A DNA stretch of 64,000 nucleotides from the NCBI GenBank assembly GCA_045546135.1, contig JAZQCD010000031.1:48368-112367 (forward strand). The letters run 5' to 3'. The notes below the pieces were generated by a model. The model saw only the letters and a list, made by a program, of their open reading frames with translations, searched no databases and was not told the DNA's origin. This stretch comes from RUG13409 sp045546135. GTDB lineage: Bacteria > Bacillota > Clostridia > Peptostreptococcales > Anaerovoracaceae. Shown piece by piece: positions 26,125-34,762 of this stretch (the stretch's first letter is position 1; each line of letters starts with the position of its first letter). A program made the translations under genes and the position numbers.

Positions 26125-26973
26125 TCAAAAGCCGTGGCCACCTCCGCCACCGGAGGAGCCGCCTCCTCCACCTCCGCCTCCGCCACCGGAATATCCGCCG
26201 CCTCCGCCGCCGGAGCTCTCCGAATAGCGCGTCTTCTTGGTCTTGACAAGTTTTTTACTGACAAGGGGCCCCATACCAGACTTTTTCTTTGCCATATCGT
26301 AAAATACTTTGGCTTCATTGTCATCCTGCATCCTTGTTTTTGCATTGGCCACAGAAAAGACAAGCAAAAGTCCTATGGCAAAGGAAAGGAGAGCATTTGA
26401 TACGTGCTTCATATATTGAGGGATGAAGCCTCCTGAAAGAAGAGTCGCTATCTGATCGAAGGCTTTTTGAGCGCACTCATAATACTCGCCCCTCGTAGCA
26501 TAGCGGTATATGTTGTCCGTTATTGTGTTTGCTTTTGCTTTGGTAATCTTTTGATATATCTTGCCGTCAGAGAATATATATATCTCTCTGTTATACATAT
26601 CTATGAGGAAAAGAGTTCCGCTCTTTGTTCCGAAGCAGTCTCTGTAGCAAGACCTTGCATAGGAATCTGCAGACGATACTCTCTTGTCGCTTGTGTAAAA
26701 AGCGGCTCCTCCATAGCTTGTAACAGGATACATGTGTCCTGTAAGAGCTCTTTCTTCTTCGTCTGTCAGAAGATCTGCATCATCCCTTATGATAAGCAGA
26801 TCTGAAAGCTGAGCAGTGCTGTTATCAAATTCTCTTTCAGGAAGTATGAAGTCTATCACTATGGGAGTGACCAATACAAGAACAGCAAGGATACATATGA
26901 GTCTCCAAGTCCTGTCATCAAGGGCCATGATCTTTTCAATGGCTTTTCTTACAAATCCTTTCTTCCTGGCCAT
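26125..26973 (-). CDS. TPM-domain membrane protein with Gly-rich tail
   Basis: A 282-residue protein. A transmembrane helix (about 24-43) is followed by a TPM-like domain (IRDDADLLTDEEERALTGHM, then GTLFLIDMYNREIYIFSDG), a second helix near 191-209, and a C-terminal tail of about 28 residues that is almost pure Gly with a few Ser and Tyr, ending in HGF. TPM proteins with such glycine tails are cell-envelope proteins of unclear role. It overlaps the upstream zinc-ribbon gene by one base and is probably co-expressed. Confidence 0.85.
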   Translation of the reverse strand: MARKKGFVRKAIEKIMALDDRTWRLICILAVLVLVTPIVIDFILPEREFDNSTAQLSDLLIIRDDADLLTDEEERALTGHMYPVTSYGGAAFYTSDKRVSSADSYARSCYRDCFGTKSGTLFLIDMYNREIYIFSDGKIYQKITKAKANTITDNIYRYATRGEYYECAQKAFDQIATLLSGGFIPQYMKHVSNALLSFAIGLLLVFSVANAKTRMQDDNEAKVFYDMAKKKSGMGPLVSKKLVKTKKTRYSESSGGGGGGYSGGGGGGGGGGSSGGGGGHGF

Positions 26974-28559
26974 CAGCGGTCACCTCCCCTCTTGTTTGTA
27001 AAGACAGGGATGTCTCTCATGGTGAATTTGTTTTGCGCTCTTACTATATCAAAGGCAGTCAGTATGATCATAAGGATGGCGAACATGGCTGCAAGATAAG
27101 CATACTCGTCAGTATCAGGATACATAACTGATACATAAAGACATGAAGCTATGGCAAGGAGCGGCTTTGCAAAGGTGAATATCTTGTACCATATAGGAGC
27201 TCTTTTTTTTCTGATCATACCTACAGGTGACAGGCGTATCACAGAAGAAACTATAAGATATATAAAGGTCGCAGCAGGAATTATGAAAGTAAGAAATACG
27301 TTCACAAGGCCAAATACGGCCGCTGCCAAATAAACGAAAATAACAAGGACAAAGCTCCCGATGACTTTGAATACCAGGACCGTGATCTTATCTTTTGTAT
27401 CTACATTCTTTGGTTTTTTGATAGTCTCCTTATCTTCGCCAAGAAAACCCGCATCATCATAGTGCTTCTTTCTTCTGTATGTATCATTAAGGAGCCTGTT
27501 TGCCATAACAAGGGATACAAAAGCAAGAAGAGATGAAGACATCATAAGGCTACTTGGCGTTATAGTAAAAAACAGATTAAAGAAAAGCGAAACAAGCCCT
27601 GCTACTATAACTGAAGCAACAAGGTATCTTGGAAAACTGATAGGTATATCTGCAGCTATCTCTCCTGTTTGTCCGTTCACTGCAGCATAGCTTACCTTAT
27701 CCTTGTTTCTGAATGTAAGGAACCAGACAGGAAACATAGCAGTCTTTACGCTTTTCTCAAGCTTTATGTCATCATATACATTTGATGCGCTGACATCTAA
27801 ACCACCTGCATCCATGGTGCCGCTGGCTGCTATGTCTGTATAAACGAGGTTCTCCATCTTGTCTGCATAAAGGCTTTCAGGAACATCTGCTCCGTCTGCA
27901 TAATATCCTGCAAAGTACGGCAGTTCAAACTCTACCATATCCCTTTCCGAATAAGGGCAGACCGCTCTGCTGATGGAATCAGGAAAAGACGCTGCTCCGT
28001 CTGCAGGGATGAAATCATAATCTATCTCAACAGGCGCCTCGATCTCGTATGTTCTTTTGACGTTGTACTTGACTCCGCCTTCCTTTTCTACAGAGTGCCT
28101 GTAGGCTTTTCCTTCATATTCTCCCTTGTAAGTGAACCTGTAGATATGAAAAGGCATATATATGCCCCTCATCATGGTCTCGCCGTTTTCATCCTTCATC
28201 CACTTAGGAGCTATCAAAGTGCTGTCTATCTTTTCTCTATAGATGTTGTATGCTTTTTTGTGTTTGAACCTGAAAGGGATTATGTAGTCGGGCTTCTTTT
28301 CTTCTCTTATCCTGCTGTCAAGGACAAGGGATGATCCGCAAAAACTGCAAAATGTAGCTACAGTATTGTCAGTGCTGAGTATCCTGGCTCCGCACTGCCT
28401 GCAGCTTAGTTCATTTACCTGATAAAGACCTTCTTCGTCGAGATACTTATTGTAATCATCGACCGTTATTTCGCTTCCGCAGTATTCGCATACTATCATC
28501 TCCTTTGAAGGATCGTATGCTATCTCTGCGCCACAGTGGGGACACCTGAATACTGTCAT
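26973..28559 (-). CDS. Double zinc-ribbon multi-pass membrane protein
   Basis: A 528-residue protein. Two zinc ribbons open it: CPHCG with CEYCG (about residues 5-32) and CRQCG with CSFCG (about 53-75). A soluble beta-rich domain follows (to about 300), then at least four or five transmembrane segments in the C-terminal 200 residues with a central charged stretch. It overlaps both neighbours, and zinc-ribbon proteins of this kind often accompany TPM-domain genes in Clostridia. Envelope maintenance is a guess; no enzyme motif is seen. Confidence 0.78.
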   Translation of the reverse strand: MTVFRCPHCGAEIAYDPSKEMIVCEYCGSEITVDDYNKYLDEEGLYQVNELSCRQCGARILSTDNTVATFCSFCGSSLVLDSRIREEKKPDYIIPFRFKHKKAYNIYREKIDSTLIAPKWMKDENGETMMRGIYMPFHIYRFTYKGEYEGKAYRHSVEKEGGVKYNVKRTYEIEAPVEIDYDFIPADGAASFPDSISRAVCPYSERDMVEFELPYFAGYYADGADVPESLYADKMENLVYTDIAASGTMDAGGLDVSASNVYDDIKLEKSVKTAMFPVWFLTFRNKDKVSYAAVNGQTGEIAADIPISFPRYLVASVIVAGLVSLFFNLFFTITPSSLMMSSSLLAFVSLVMANRLLNDTYRRKKHYDDAGFLGEDKETIKKPKNVDTKDKITVLVFKVIGSFVLVIFVYLAAAVFGLVNVFLTFIIPAATFIYLIVSSVIRLSPVGMIRKKRAPIWYKIFTFAKPLLAIASCLYVSVMYPDTDEYAYLAAMFAILMIILTAFDIVRAQNKFTMRDIPVFTNKRGGDR

Positions 28560-29314
28560 TTATCTTTTCCTCTTTTTTTATCGAAAGCGCTCCAAACAAA
28601 CCACATTATATGGAACACGGCCAGTACTAAAACAGAATATATGACTGCCCTTGCATTGAGGTCTGACGGGATAAAGGGTATATCCATCCTCATGAACAGA
28701 TAATCAAAACCTGTGAATTCCTTGTTGAACTTCAGGGCAGGAAACAAAAGCACAAGAAGGAAAGCAAAGCTTATCCAAATATCTTTGTAGCGTGGCTTCA
28801 TCTTGTGTACCATCATCATATATATGGTGCAGAAAATAGGAAGAAGATGAGCTCCAAAGAATTGATAATAGCGGAAATATGCAGGTCCTGCATCTGAGAT
28901 CGCCATCTGAGGAAGTATGCATGCAAGAGTAGCTCCAAACAAGGATACATAGAAATTGACTCCGAAAAGGAACCTGTATTTGCTCGTTATCATGAATATG
29001 CACACTATGATGCCAAGGTCACATACATCAAGAGGCATCTCGGAAAGGAGCATATAGTTGCCGCTTAGGTCTCCTATGTAAAGGAGGCGTATATAGTAGC
29101 TGAATTCAAGAAAGAACATGATAACAGAAAGGGCGAAGCGAAAATGCTTTTCACCCTCCCACTTTGCTATGTCATCTCTTTTCTTCCAGACAAGAACAAG
29201 AGCCCCTATACATAAAAGTATGGGGATGAAATGCATCAGACTAAAAGCTTTAAAATTTCCGGCTTCTCCAAAACCAAAAAAGCCTTCATGAAAAAAAATA
29301 TACTTACCGCTCAT
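28556..29314 (-). CDS. YwaF-like (TIGR02206) integral membrane protein
   Basis: A 252-residue protein with about seven hydrophobic segments. SLMHFIPILL near the N-terminus, LPLD-type EMPLDVCDLG, and the middle segments with conserved FFGAHLLPIF fit the TIGR02206/YwaF family of unknown function. It overlaps the zinc-ribbon gene by four bases (ATGA), completing a three-gene coupled unit (29314 to 26125). A clear paralogue lies at 54403-55146 in the same window. Confidence 0.83.
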   Translation of the reverse strand: MSGKYIFFHEGFFGFGEAGNFKAFSLMHFIPILLCIGALVLVWKKRDDIAKWEGEKHFRFALSVIMFFLEFSYYIRLLYIGDLSGNYMLLSEMPLDVCDLGIIVCIFMITSKYRFLFGVNFYVSLFGATLACILPQMAISDAGPAYFRYYQFFGAHLLPIFCTIYMMMVHKMKPRYKDIWISFAFLLVLLFPALKFNKEFTGFDYLFMRMDIPFIPSDLNARAVIYSVLVLAVFHIMWFVWSAFDKKRGKDK

Positions 29315-29414
29315 AAAACTATGACCAACCTAACTAGCCTTGGATCTAAAGGGCACACTCCAAGGCAAACTCTCATTTGATACATTGTAACACATCTGAA
29401 CAAAAATAGAGACT

Positions 29415-30152
29415 CTATGAATGCTGCTCTATTTGTTCCTCAGCAGTCTTTTTGATAATGACTGCTGTATATTTTTCCTTCTTTCTGGCCTTCCTTATGA
29501 AGAATATGTATACAAAGAGGAATATGAATTCAAGGAGAGCGATGCTTACCGAAAGGAATGCGCTGTCTTCTCCAAGTTCCATAAAGGACTGAGAAAGACC
29601 AAAGTCATAAGCACCGTGGAAGATCCAAGGTATCAGGATCGATATGATAGGCGCTTTTCCTCCCTTTTTGATGTGCTTCCCGTAAAGGTATCCCATGGTC
29701 ATGCCGTATATGCCGTGACCCATGGTGACCCCTCTTATGATCATGGTGGGCACATTGGACCCTATGGCATAAGGGATATCCTCTGCAAGACCGAAAGCAA
29801 TTCCCACTATGCCCATGATGACTATGATATCAAGATGGGATATATCATGCTTTGCTTCCTTTATGACCTTTACTCCCATATAGTATTTGACAAGTTCTTC
29901 TGCAAGAGCAAGAACTATGAACGTATGAAACAGATCGTAAGGTATAGTACCCTTCTCAAAGGGAAGCAGTTTGCTGACTAAATTAAATACAAAAGAAAGT
30001 CCCAAAATAGGAAGTATTGCATAGACGCCCTTCCAAAATGCGCTTTTGCAGGTCTCCTTGTAGAGGGGATCTTCTCTGAACTTCTTGAACCAGAAGTAAT
30101 AAAGAAGGGATGGTATGAGACTTACTAAAAAACCTATCACCAGAGCAGGCAT
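29415..30152 (-). CDS. PrsW-like intramembrane protease
   Basis: A 245-residue multi-pass protein. The motifs of the PrsW/CPBP-type glutamate-His group are all present in order: AEELVKY, FGLAEDIPY, GHGIYGMTMG and IFHGAYDFG, each within a hydrophobic segment. PrsW in Bacillus starts site-1 cleavage of an anti-sigma factor; here no sigma or anti-sigma gene is adjacent, so the substrate is unknown. AGGAGG lies before the start. Confidence 0.85.
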   Translation of the reverse strand: MPALVIGFLVSLIPSLLYYFWFKKFREDPLYKETCKSAFWKGVYAILPILGLSFVFNLVSKLLPFEKGTIPYDLFHTFIVLALAEELVKYYMGVKVIKEAKHDISHLDIIVIMGIVGIAFGLAEDIPYAIGSNVPTMIIRGVTMGHGIYGMTMGYLYGKHIKKGGKAPIISILIPWIFHGAYDFGLSQSFMELGEDSAFLSVSIALLEFIFLFVYIFFIRKARKKEKYTAVIIKKTAEEQIEQHS

Positions 30153-30218
30153 TATTTACCTCCTTTCAAAACTCAACCTTTCTTAGGGTGTGCCTACAAC
30201 GTAATGTCCTATGCTCTG

Positions 30219-30773
30219 TTATTCAGTTTTCGGGCACCCGTTTTTATCAAAGAGCGGAAGGTATCCAAGTACAGTTATATCCTCTCGCTTTATTGCATCG
30301 CCCTCTGCTACCACTGCCATTTTGGATACTATGATGCCGCCTGCTTTTTCGACAAGCGCTTCTGTTGCCCTTAAGCTTTCTCCCGTAGAGATCACATCAT
30401 CAAGAACAAGTATCCTTTTGTCCTTGATCTTCTCTGCATCTTCTGAAGCTACGATCAAAGTCTGCTCACCTTGGGTAGTGATAGACTGAAGAGTAACTGA
30501 TAAGACCCCTGACATATATGCTTTTGCTTTTTTTCTTGCAATGATATATTCTTTGCCGCTTTGTTTGCTCATTTCATAAGCAAGAGGTATCGCCTTAGCT
30601 TCCGGAGCTACTATGAGATCAAATTCCGGTGTTCTTTTGAGAAGCTCTCTTGCTGCATGTTCTGTAAGCTCCACATCGCCGAATATGACAAAACCTGCAA
30701 TGCAAGTGTCGTCGCTTATGGGGAAAAGAGTAAGGTCCCTTTTCATTCCGGCTATATCTATGGTGTATGTCAT
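30219..30773 (-). CDS. Purine-type phosphoribosyltransferase
   Basis: A 184-residue type I phosphoribosyltransferase. The PRPP loop is VLDDVISTGES, and an APT-like LIVAPEAKAIPLAYEMS segment precedes it. It resembles adenine or xanthine phosphoribosyltransferase in size and order, but the base-recognition region does not let me choose. It would salvage a purine base to its mononucleotide using PRPP. AGGAGG lies close upstream. It is 51 bases downstream of the nuclease-helicase gene on the same strand. Confidence 0.82.
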   Translation of the reverse strand: MTYTIDIAGMKRDLTLFPISDDTCIAGFVIFGDVELTEHAARELLKRTPEFDLIVAPEAKAIPLAYEMSKQSGKEYIIARKKAKAYMSGVLSVTLQSITTQGEQTLIVASEDAEKIKDKRILVLDDVISTGESLRATEALVEKAGGIIVSKMAVVAEGDAIKREDITVLGYLPLFDKNGCPKTE

Positions 30774-30824
30774 ATCGATTCCCTCCTTGTAATGATCTGT
30801 TTCATCTGATCAAGTTTTGTATCT

Positions 30825-32312
30825 TCACTCAATGATCTTAGCGATCTCCTCAAACAATCCTCTGTTTCTTATGACTATGACTGCAAGCTTTTCTCTTGCT
30901 CTCGTAATGCCCTGATAAAAAAGATTGGGATACAGATAATCTGGGTCAGGTGTAGGGATGCCCTGAAGCCTGCCCTTTTCATCATAAAAGAATGACTCGT
31001 CAAGGAGCATGACCACATTATCATATTCTCTGCCTGCGACATGATCTGTGTCTATATCTTCTTCGTACCTTGCAAAGGGGCTTTCGTGATATCTTGGTTT
31101 CGAATAATTGATAAAGGTATAACCAAGAGATCTAAAATATCCAAGCAGCTCCTGAGCTTCTTCACTTGTATCTGCATATGCCAGGCTTATATTATCATAA
31201 TCTATCTGATCCTTTGGCTTGTTACGCTTGTCCATGAGCTGAAGTATGAAGAAACGGATCTCCTTGTTGTATCTGATCCTTTCAGACAGTTTGAACTCCG
31301 TCACGTTGCCAAGCTTTTCGATCTTTCCGGATATATCCTTTTCCTTATCTATGGTGGTAAGAAGCTGCCTTGGATCTATTGAAAAGATGCAAACAGATCT
31401 GCTTTCGCCAACGGACCTGCATATCTTTTCAAAATCCTCTGTACTCATCCTATGGGTCTCATCTACTAAGATGAAACGGTATTTTTTCAGATCGCATTTT
31501 TCCAGATCGTATACCGAGATCACTTGCAGGCGATCTATTGTATCGCTTATCGCAGCAAGTCCAGGTGATAGTTCTCCGCAGTGGATCACTAGGGTCTCTG
31601 ACTCTTTTGCGTACACCTTTGCGAGGTCATAAAGAAGCAAAGTTTTGCCTGTACCCGGCATGCCTGTAAGCTGAAAATAAGCGCCGGCTGCATTACTTGA
31701 TGCTTTAAGTATCTCTGTCTTTATTACGTCCTGAGCCTGGGTAAGGAAATACTCTCCGTCTATGAACCTGCCGGGCGTACTTACAGGAGAGACCATATAT
31801 TTGGAATGCTTGAAAAGAGGATCTATCTCGTCGATAAACCCTTTTGCAGTCATCTTGACAGCTGTCACCACTTCATCAAGACTGCACTCTTTTAATGTCC
31901 CTTCCTGAGAAAGCCTGTAGCAGGTCATAGAGCCTGTGACTACTGTAAAGAGCCTTATGCGCCTTTCCAAGTGGTTCAGATAATATTTGTTTTGAATCAG
32001 CTGCTTTAGTATCTGCTCTTTTGACACCTCTAAAGATTTGAGCTCTATATTGAGGCAAAATTCTTCCGTTATCCTCAGGAGATCGAATTCCTTGCCTATC
32101 CTTGAAATGCTGTATCCGTAAAAGAAACCGTCCAGTTCAGAAACACTTACGCCTCTTCCAATCAAGGCATTTACAAAAAACCTAAAGGATTCCATCTCGT
32201 GATATTGAGTGGTCCTTTTGTCTTCGCTGCGGGAATCATGCCTTTTGACTATATTGAAAGCATCCTCATCCCTGACTCTGGATAATTTGTAAATGTTAAG
32301 TCCTTGTGTCAT
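30825..32312 (-). CDS. PD-(D/E)XK nuclease fused to a DUF2075-type helicase
   Basis: A 495-residue protein in two parts. Residues ~40-125 look like a PD-(D/E)XK nuclease core: SISRIGKEFDLL gives Asp77, NIELKS gives Glu90-x-Lys92, and a Gln104 follows in the next helix. From about 205 there is a superfamily 1 ATPase of the DUF2075/Schlafen-like helicase type: Walker A GMPGTGKT (217-224), Walker B ILVDETHRMS (281-290) and the C-terminal GITRAREKLAVIV. It stops one base before the next gene region begins. The nuclease call is from motif reading only; the helicase call is firm. A single-gene defence or repair enzyme is plausible. Confidence 0.8.
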   Translation of the reverse strand: MTQGLNIYKLSRVRDEDAFNIVKRHDSRSEDKRTTQYHEMESFRFFVNALIGRGVSVSELDGFFYGYSISRIGKEFDLLRITEEFCLNIELKSLEVSKEQILKQLIQNKYYLNHLERRIRLFTVVTGSMTCYRLSQEGTLKECSLDEVVTAVKMTAKGFIDEIDPLFKHSKYMVSPVSTPGRFIDGEYFLTQAQDVIKTEILKASSNAAGAYFQLTGMPGTGKTLLLYDLAKVYAKESETLVIHCGELSPGLAAISDTIDRLQVISVYDLEKCDLKKYRFILVDETHRMSTEDFEKICRSVGESRSVCIFSIDPRQLLTTIDKEKDISGKIEKLGNVTEFKLSERIRYNKEIRFFILQLMDKRNKPKDQIDYDNISLAYADTSEEAQELLGYFRSLGYTFINYSKPRYHESPFARYEEDIDTDHVAGREYDNVVMLLDESFFYDEKGRLQGIPTPDPDYLYPNLFYQGITRAREKLAVIVIRNRGLFEEIAKIIE

Positions 32313-33596
32313 CTAAAGATATTTATCGAGCTGTTCGTCGACTATAGCCTTTCTCTTGACTTCTGGATGCTCGTAAAGCCGCCCTCTTGCCATGACCATG
32401 TCTACTGTCCTAAGAGCAGTAAGATCCTTTAATGGATCCTTTTCGATCATGATAAGATCAGCGCATTTACCTTCTTCTATGGAACCTGTGATATCGCCTA
32501 TCCCTGCAAGGTTCGCGTTATTAAGCGTGGCTGTATATATGGCGAATGCATTGGAAACTCCCGTGTACTTTTGGAAATATACGAGCTCTCTCCAAAAATC
32601 GTACTGAGTGATCCATGGGCATCCCACATCGTTTCCAAGGGCTACAGGGATCCCGTTTTCAAGAGCAGCCTTTGCGCAGTCCTTGATGCCTTCAAATACT
32701 ACATTCCCGTTGAACTGCTCGACTTCTGATGCATTGGATACTTCTCTTGGGAACAGAGCATAAGGAAGCGCCGGAGACAGAGTAGTCGTAAGGAAAGCAT
32801 TATGCTCTTTAAAAAGCTTTATCATCTCATCTGTCGGAGCTGCTCCGTGCTCGATGGAATCCACTCCGTTCTTAAGAGCCTCTACGACTCCTTCAGTAGA
32901 TTCTGTATGAGCAGCAGTCTTGTATCCTAGCCTGTGGGCTTCATCGCAAATAGCCTTTATCATTGCAGGATCCATCTTCATCTCGCCGGGAACGCCCTTT
33001 TCCTTTGCATCTAGGACTCCTCCCGTTATCATGAGTTTTATGAGGTCTACCTTTTGCCTGTCTGCCTTTCTTACAAGTTCCACTGCTTCCTCTATTGATG
33101 TAGCAGCAATGGCAACAGATCCTGCCATATGGCCTCCGGGAACAGAGATACCTTCGTTGGCCGCAAGGATCCTTGGACCGTCCTTCTTTCCTTCTGCTAC
33201 AGCATCCCTTATCTTCGTGTCAAGGTTCCTAAGACCTCCCACTGTCCTTATGGTAGTAACGCCGCTCATGAGCTCTATCTTTGCATATCCTGCAACCATA
33301 GCTTCAGCAATCTTGGCACTGATGGGATTTGAGAAAAGGAATCTTACGAGCTTTGCATTGTCTCTTTGCTTTTTCTGAGGTTTGCCGTTTCCTGCAAGGT
33401 GGACATGCATGTTTATAAGGCCGGGGAGTATGTACTTCCCATCTGCATCTATCACTGTATATCCTGATGGGATCTGTGCATCTTTATCTGCTATCTTTTC
33501 GATCATTTCTTCGTTTATGAATATGGCCTTGTCGTAGATAGGTTCCATATCCTTTGTCCCGTCAAGTATAATGCCGTTTTTTATGACGTATTTCAT
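32313..33596 (-). CDS. Amidohydrolase family protein
   Basis: The start is at MKYVIKNGIILDG, with AAGGAG 8 bases upstream. The 427-residue metal-dependent hydrolase has the HxH in NMHVHLAG, the carboxylated-Lys position in the LIKLMITGG segment, a His in AAHTESTEG, a His in SIEHG and Asp in LGNDVG. The layout fits the imidazolonepropionase/prolidase-like branch acting on cyclic amides or dipeptides; the substrate is unknown. It abuts the nuclease-helicase gene with no gap, so the two are probably co-transcribed. Confidence 0.85.
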   Translation of the reverse strand: MKYVIKNGIILDGTKDMEPIYDKAIFINEEMIEKIADKDAQIPSGYTVIDADGKYILPGLINMHVHLAGNGKPQKKQRDNAKLVRFLFSNPISAKIAEAMVAGYAKIELMSGVTTIRTVGGLRNLDTKIRDAVAEGKKDGPRILAANEGISVPGGHMAGSVAIAATSIEEAVELVRKADRQKVDLIKLMITGGVLDAKEKGVPGEMKMDPAMIKAICDEAHRLGYKTAAHTESTEGVVEALKNGVDSIEHGAAPTDEMIKLFKEHNAFLTTTLSPALPYALFPREVSNASEVEQFNGNVVFEGIKDCAKAALENGIPVALGNDVGCPWITQYDFWRELVYFQKYTGVSNAFAIYTATLNNANLAGIGDITGSIEEGKCADLIMIEKDPLKDLTALRTVDMVMARGRLYEHPEVKRKAIVDEQLDKYL

Positions 33597-33637
33597 CGTG
33601 TGCTCCTTTATTGCTCCGTAATATATACTTTTCAATA

Positions 33638-34363
33638 CTATAATGTCCAAGGAAGATATGCTGCAATAACTGCAAATACTACTGCAGGGAGCATATTTGC
33701 AACTCTGACCTTCTTTCCCCATACGAGGTTGATGCCGACGCAGAATATGAGTATGGATCCTACAAGAGAAAGGTAAGCAGTTGCAGTTTCAGTCATGACA
33801 GGAGATATCAGCTTTGCAAGGAGAGTAACAGAACCCTCGAAGATAAAGACCGGAATGGCAGAAAAGATGCTTCCCTTTCCCATACTTGAGGTCATTACTG
33901 CAACGATGATAAAGTCAAGAACTGATTTGACCAGAAGAATAGAGTGATCTCCCGATATCCCATCCTCTATTGCACCCACTATGGCCATAGCCCCAATGCA
34001 TACGGTAAAGGATGCATTGACAAAAGCTGTGACAAAGCTGTTGTCGCCGCTGTTTCCTGACTTTCTCTTAAGCCATTCTCCAAAGCGCTCAAACAGATCC
34101 TCAAAGCCTATCCATTCGCCTGTGACCGTGCCAAGGGCAAGGCAAAGGACAACGAGCATGGACTTGCCGCTGAGAAGCTTTCCGTTGTCAATACTCAGCA
34201 TGCCCTCCATAGCTCCTGCTATTGCTATGAAAAGTACGCTTACTCCGCAGGTCTTGCAAAGAGCATCCTGCTGATCACTGCGGAACAGTTTCCCTGCAAA
34301 GAACCCCACTATGCCGCCTGCAAGTATGGCTATGCTGTTTATGATCGTTCCCAAACCTATCAT
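33638..34363 (-). CDS. DUF554 family membrane protein
   Basis: The ATG at 34363 is preferred, with AAAGGTG about 7 bases upstream; a GTG at 34372 is in frame. The 241-residue product has about seven hydrophobic segments with Gly-rich helices (IINSIAILAGGIVGFFAG at the start) and LGTVTGEWIGFED, the family hallmark. DUF554 proteins (YqgA/YdfK type) are possible transporters without a known substrate. Confidence 0.85.
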   Translation of the reverse strand: MIGLGTIINSIAILAGGIVGFFAGKLFRSDQQDALCKTCGVSVLFIAIAGAMEGMLSIDNGKLLSGKSMLVVLCLALGTVTGEWIGFEDLFERFGEWLKRKSGNSGDNSFVTAFVNASFTVCIGAMAIVGAIEDGISGDHSILLVKSVLDFIIVAVMTSSMGKGSIFSAIPVFIFEGSVTLLAKLISPVMTETATAYLSLVGSILIFCVGINLVWGKKVRVANMLPAVVFAVIAAYLPWTL

Positions 34364-34390
34364 ATAGATCACCTTTTACAAATCTTTTGA

Positions 34391-34729
34391 TCACTCGTAC
34401 CTTGCTTCTCTTAAGGGCTTTTCCCAAAAGACTTTTCCGCCTGCTTCTTTTGCAAGGGAGTCCACTTCTTTTCTTAAGTCCTTAAGAAATGCCTCATCTC
34501 TTTTCTTGGATCTTCTGCCCTTTCCTTCGAAAAGAGTCTTTTCGAAATATGCATCGTAGGAGACTCCGTAATCCTCATCATCCTGGTGAGGGAAAAAGGT
34601 CACTGCTGCTTTGTAACTGACACTTCCTTGAGAAGAATCGGCTATGAGCATTACAAGGGCAGCTCTTCTTTTGACTCCTGAAAATGTTAAGTCAGCTTCA
34701 AAATATTGTTCGTATACATTCACTGTCAT
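34391..34729 (-). CDS. Small hypothetical protein
   Basis: A 112-residue soluble protein. The first half is beta-rich (ADLTFSGVKRRAALVMLIAD); the second has a Gly/Lys/Arg segment (FEGKGRRSKKRDE) and a helix. I do not recognise the family. It lies 27 bases upstream of the DUF554 gene and 33 downstream of a large hypothetical gene, all on one strand, so an operon is likely. Confidence 0.6.
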   Translation of the reverse strand: MTVNVYEQYFEADLTFSGVKRRAALVMLIADSSQGSVSYKAAVTFFPHQDDEDYGVSYDAYFEKTLFEGKGRRSKKRDEAFLKDLRKEVDSLAKEAGGKVFWEKPLREARYE

Positions 34730-34762
34730 TTTGATACCCCACGATAAATATGTTTGCAGATG

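Noticed and set aside
26125..26210. The repetitive stretch as a CRISPR or tandem-repeat locus
   Set aside because: It is Gly-codon repetition (reverse complement of GGC/GGA runs) inside a coding frame, not spaced repeats.
26101..26246. Plus-strand reading frames rich in Ser, Ala and Arg
   Set aside because: They are the antisense shadow of the Gly-rich tail of the TPM protein, with no ribosome site.
29339..29366. CCTTGGA / TCCAAGG inverted repeat as a terminator
   Set aside because: No T-run follows on either strand and the loop is long; left as background.
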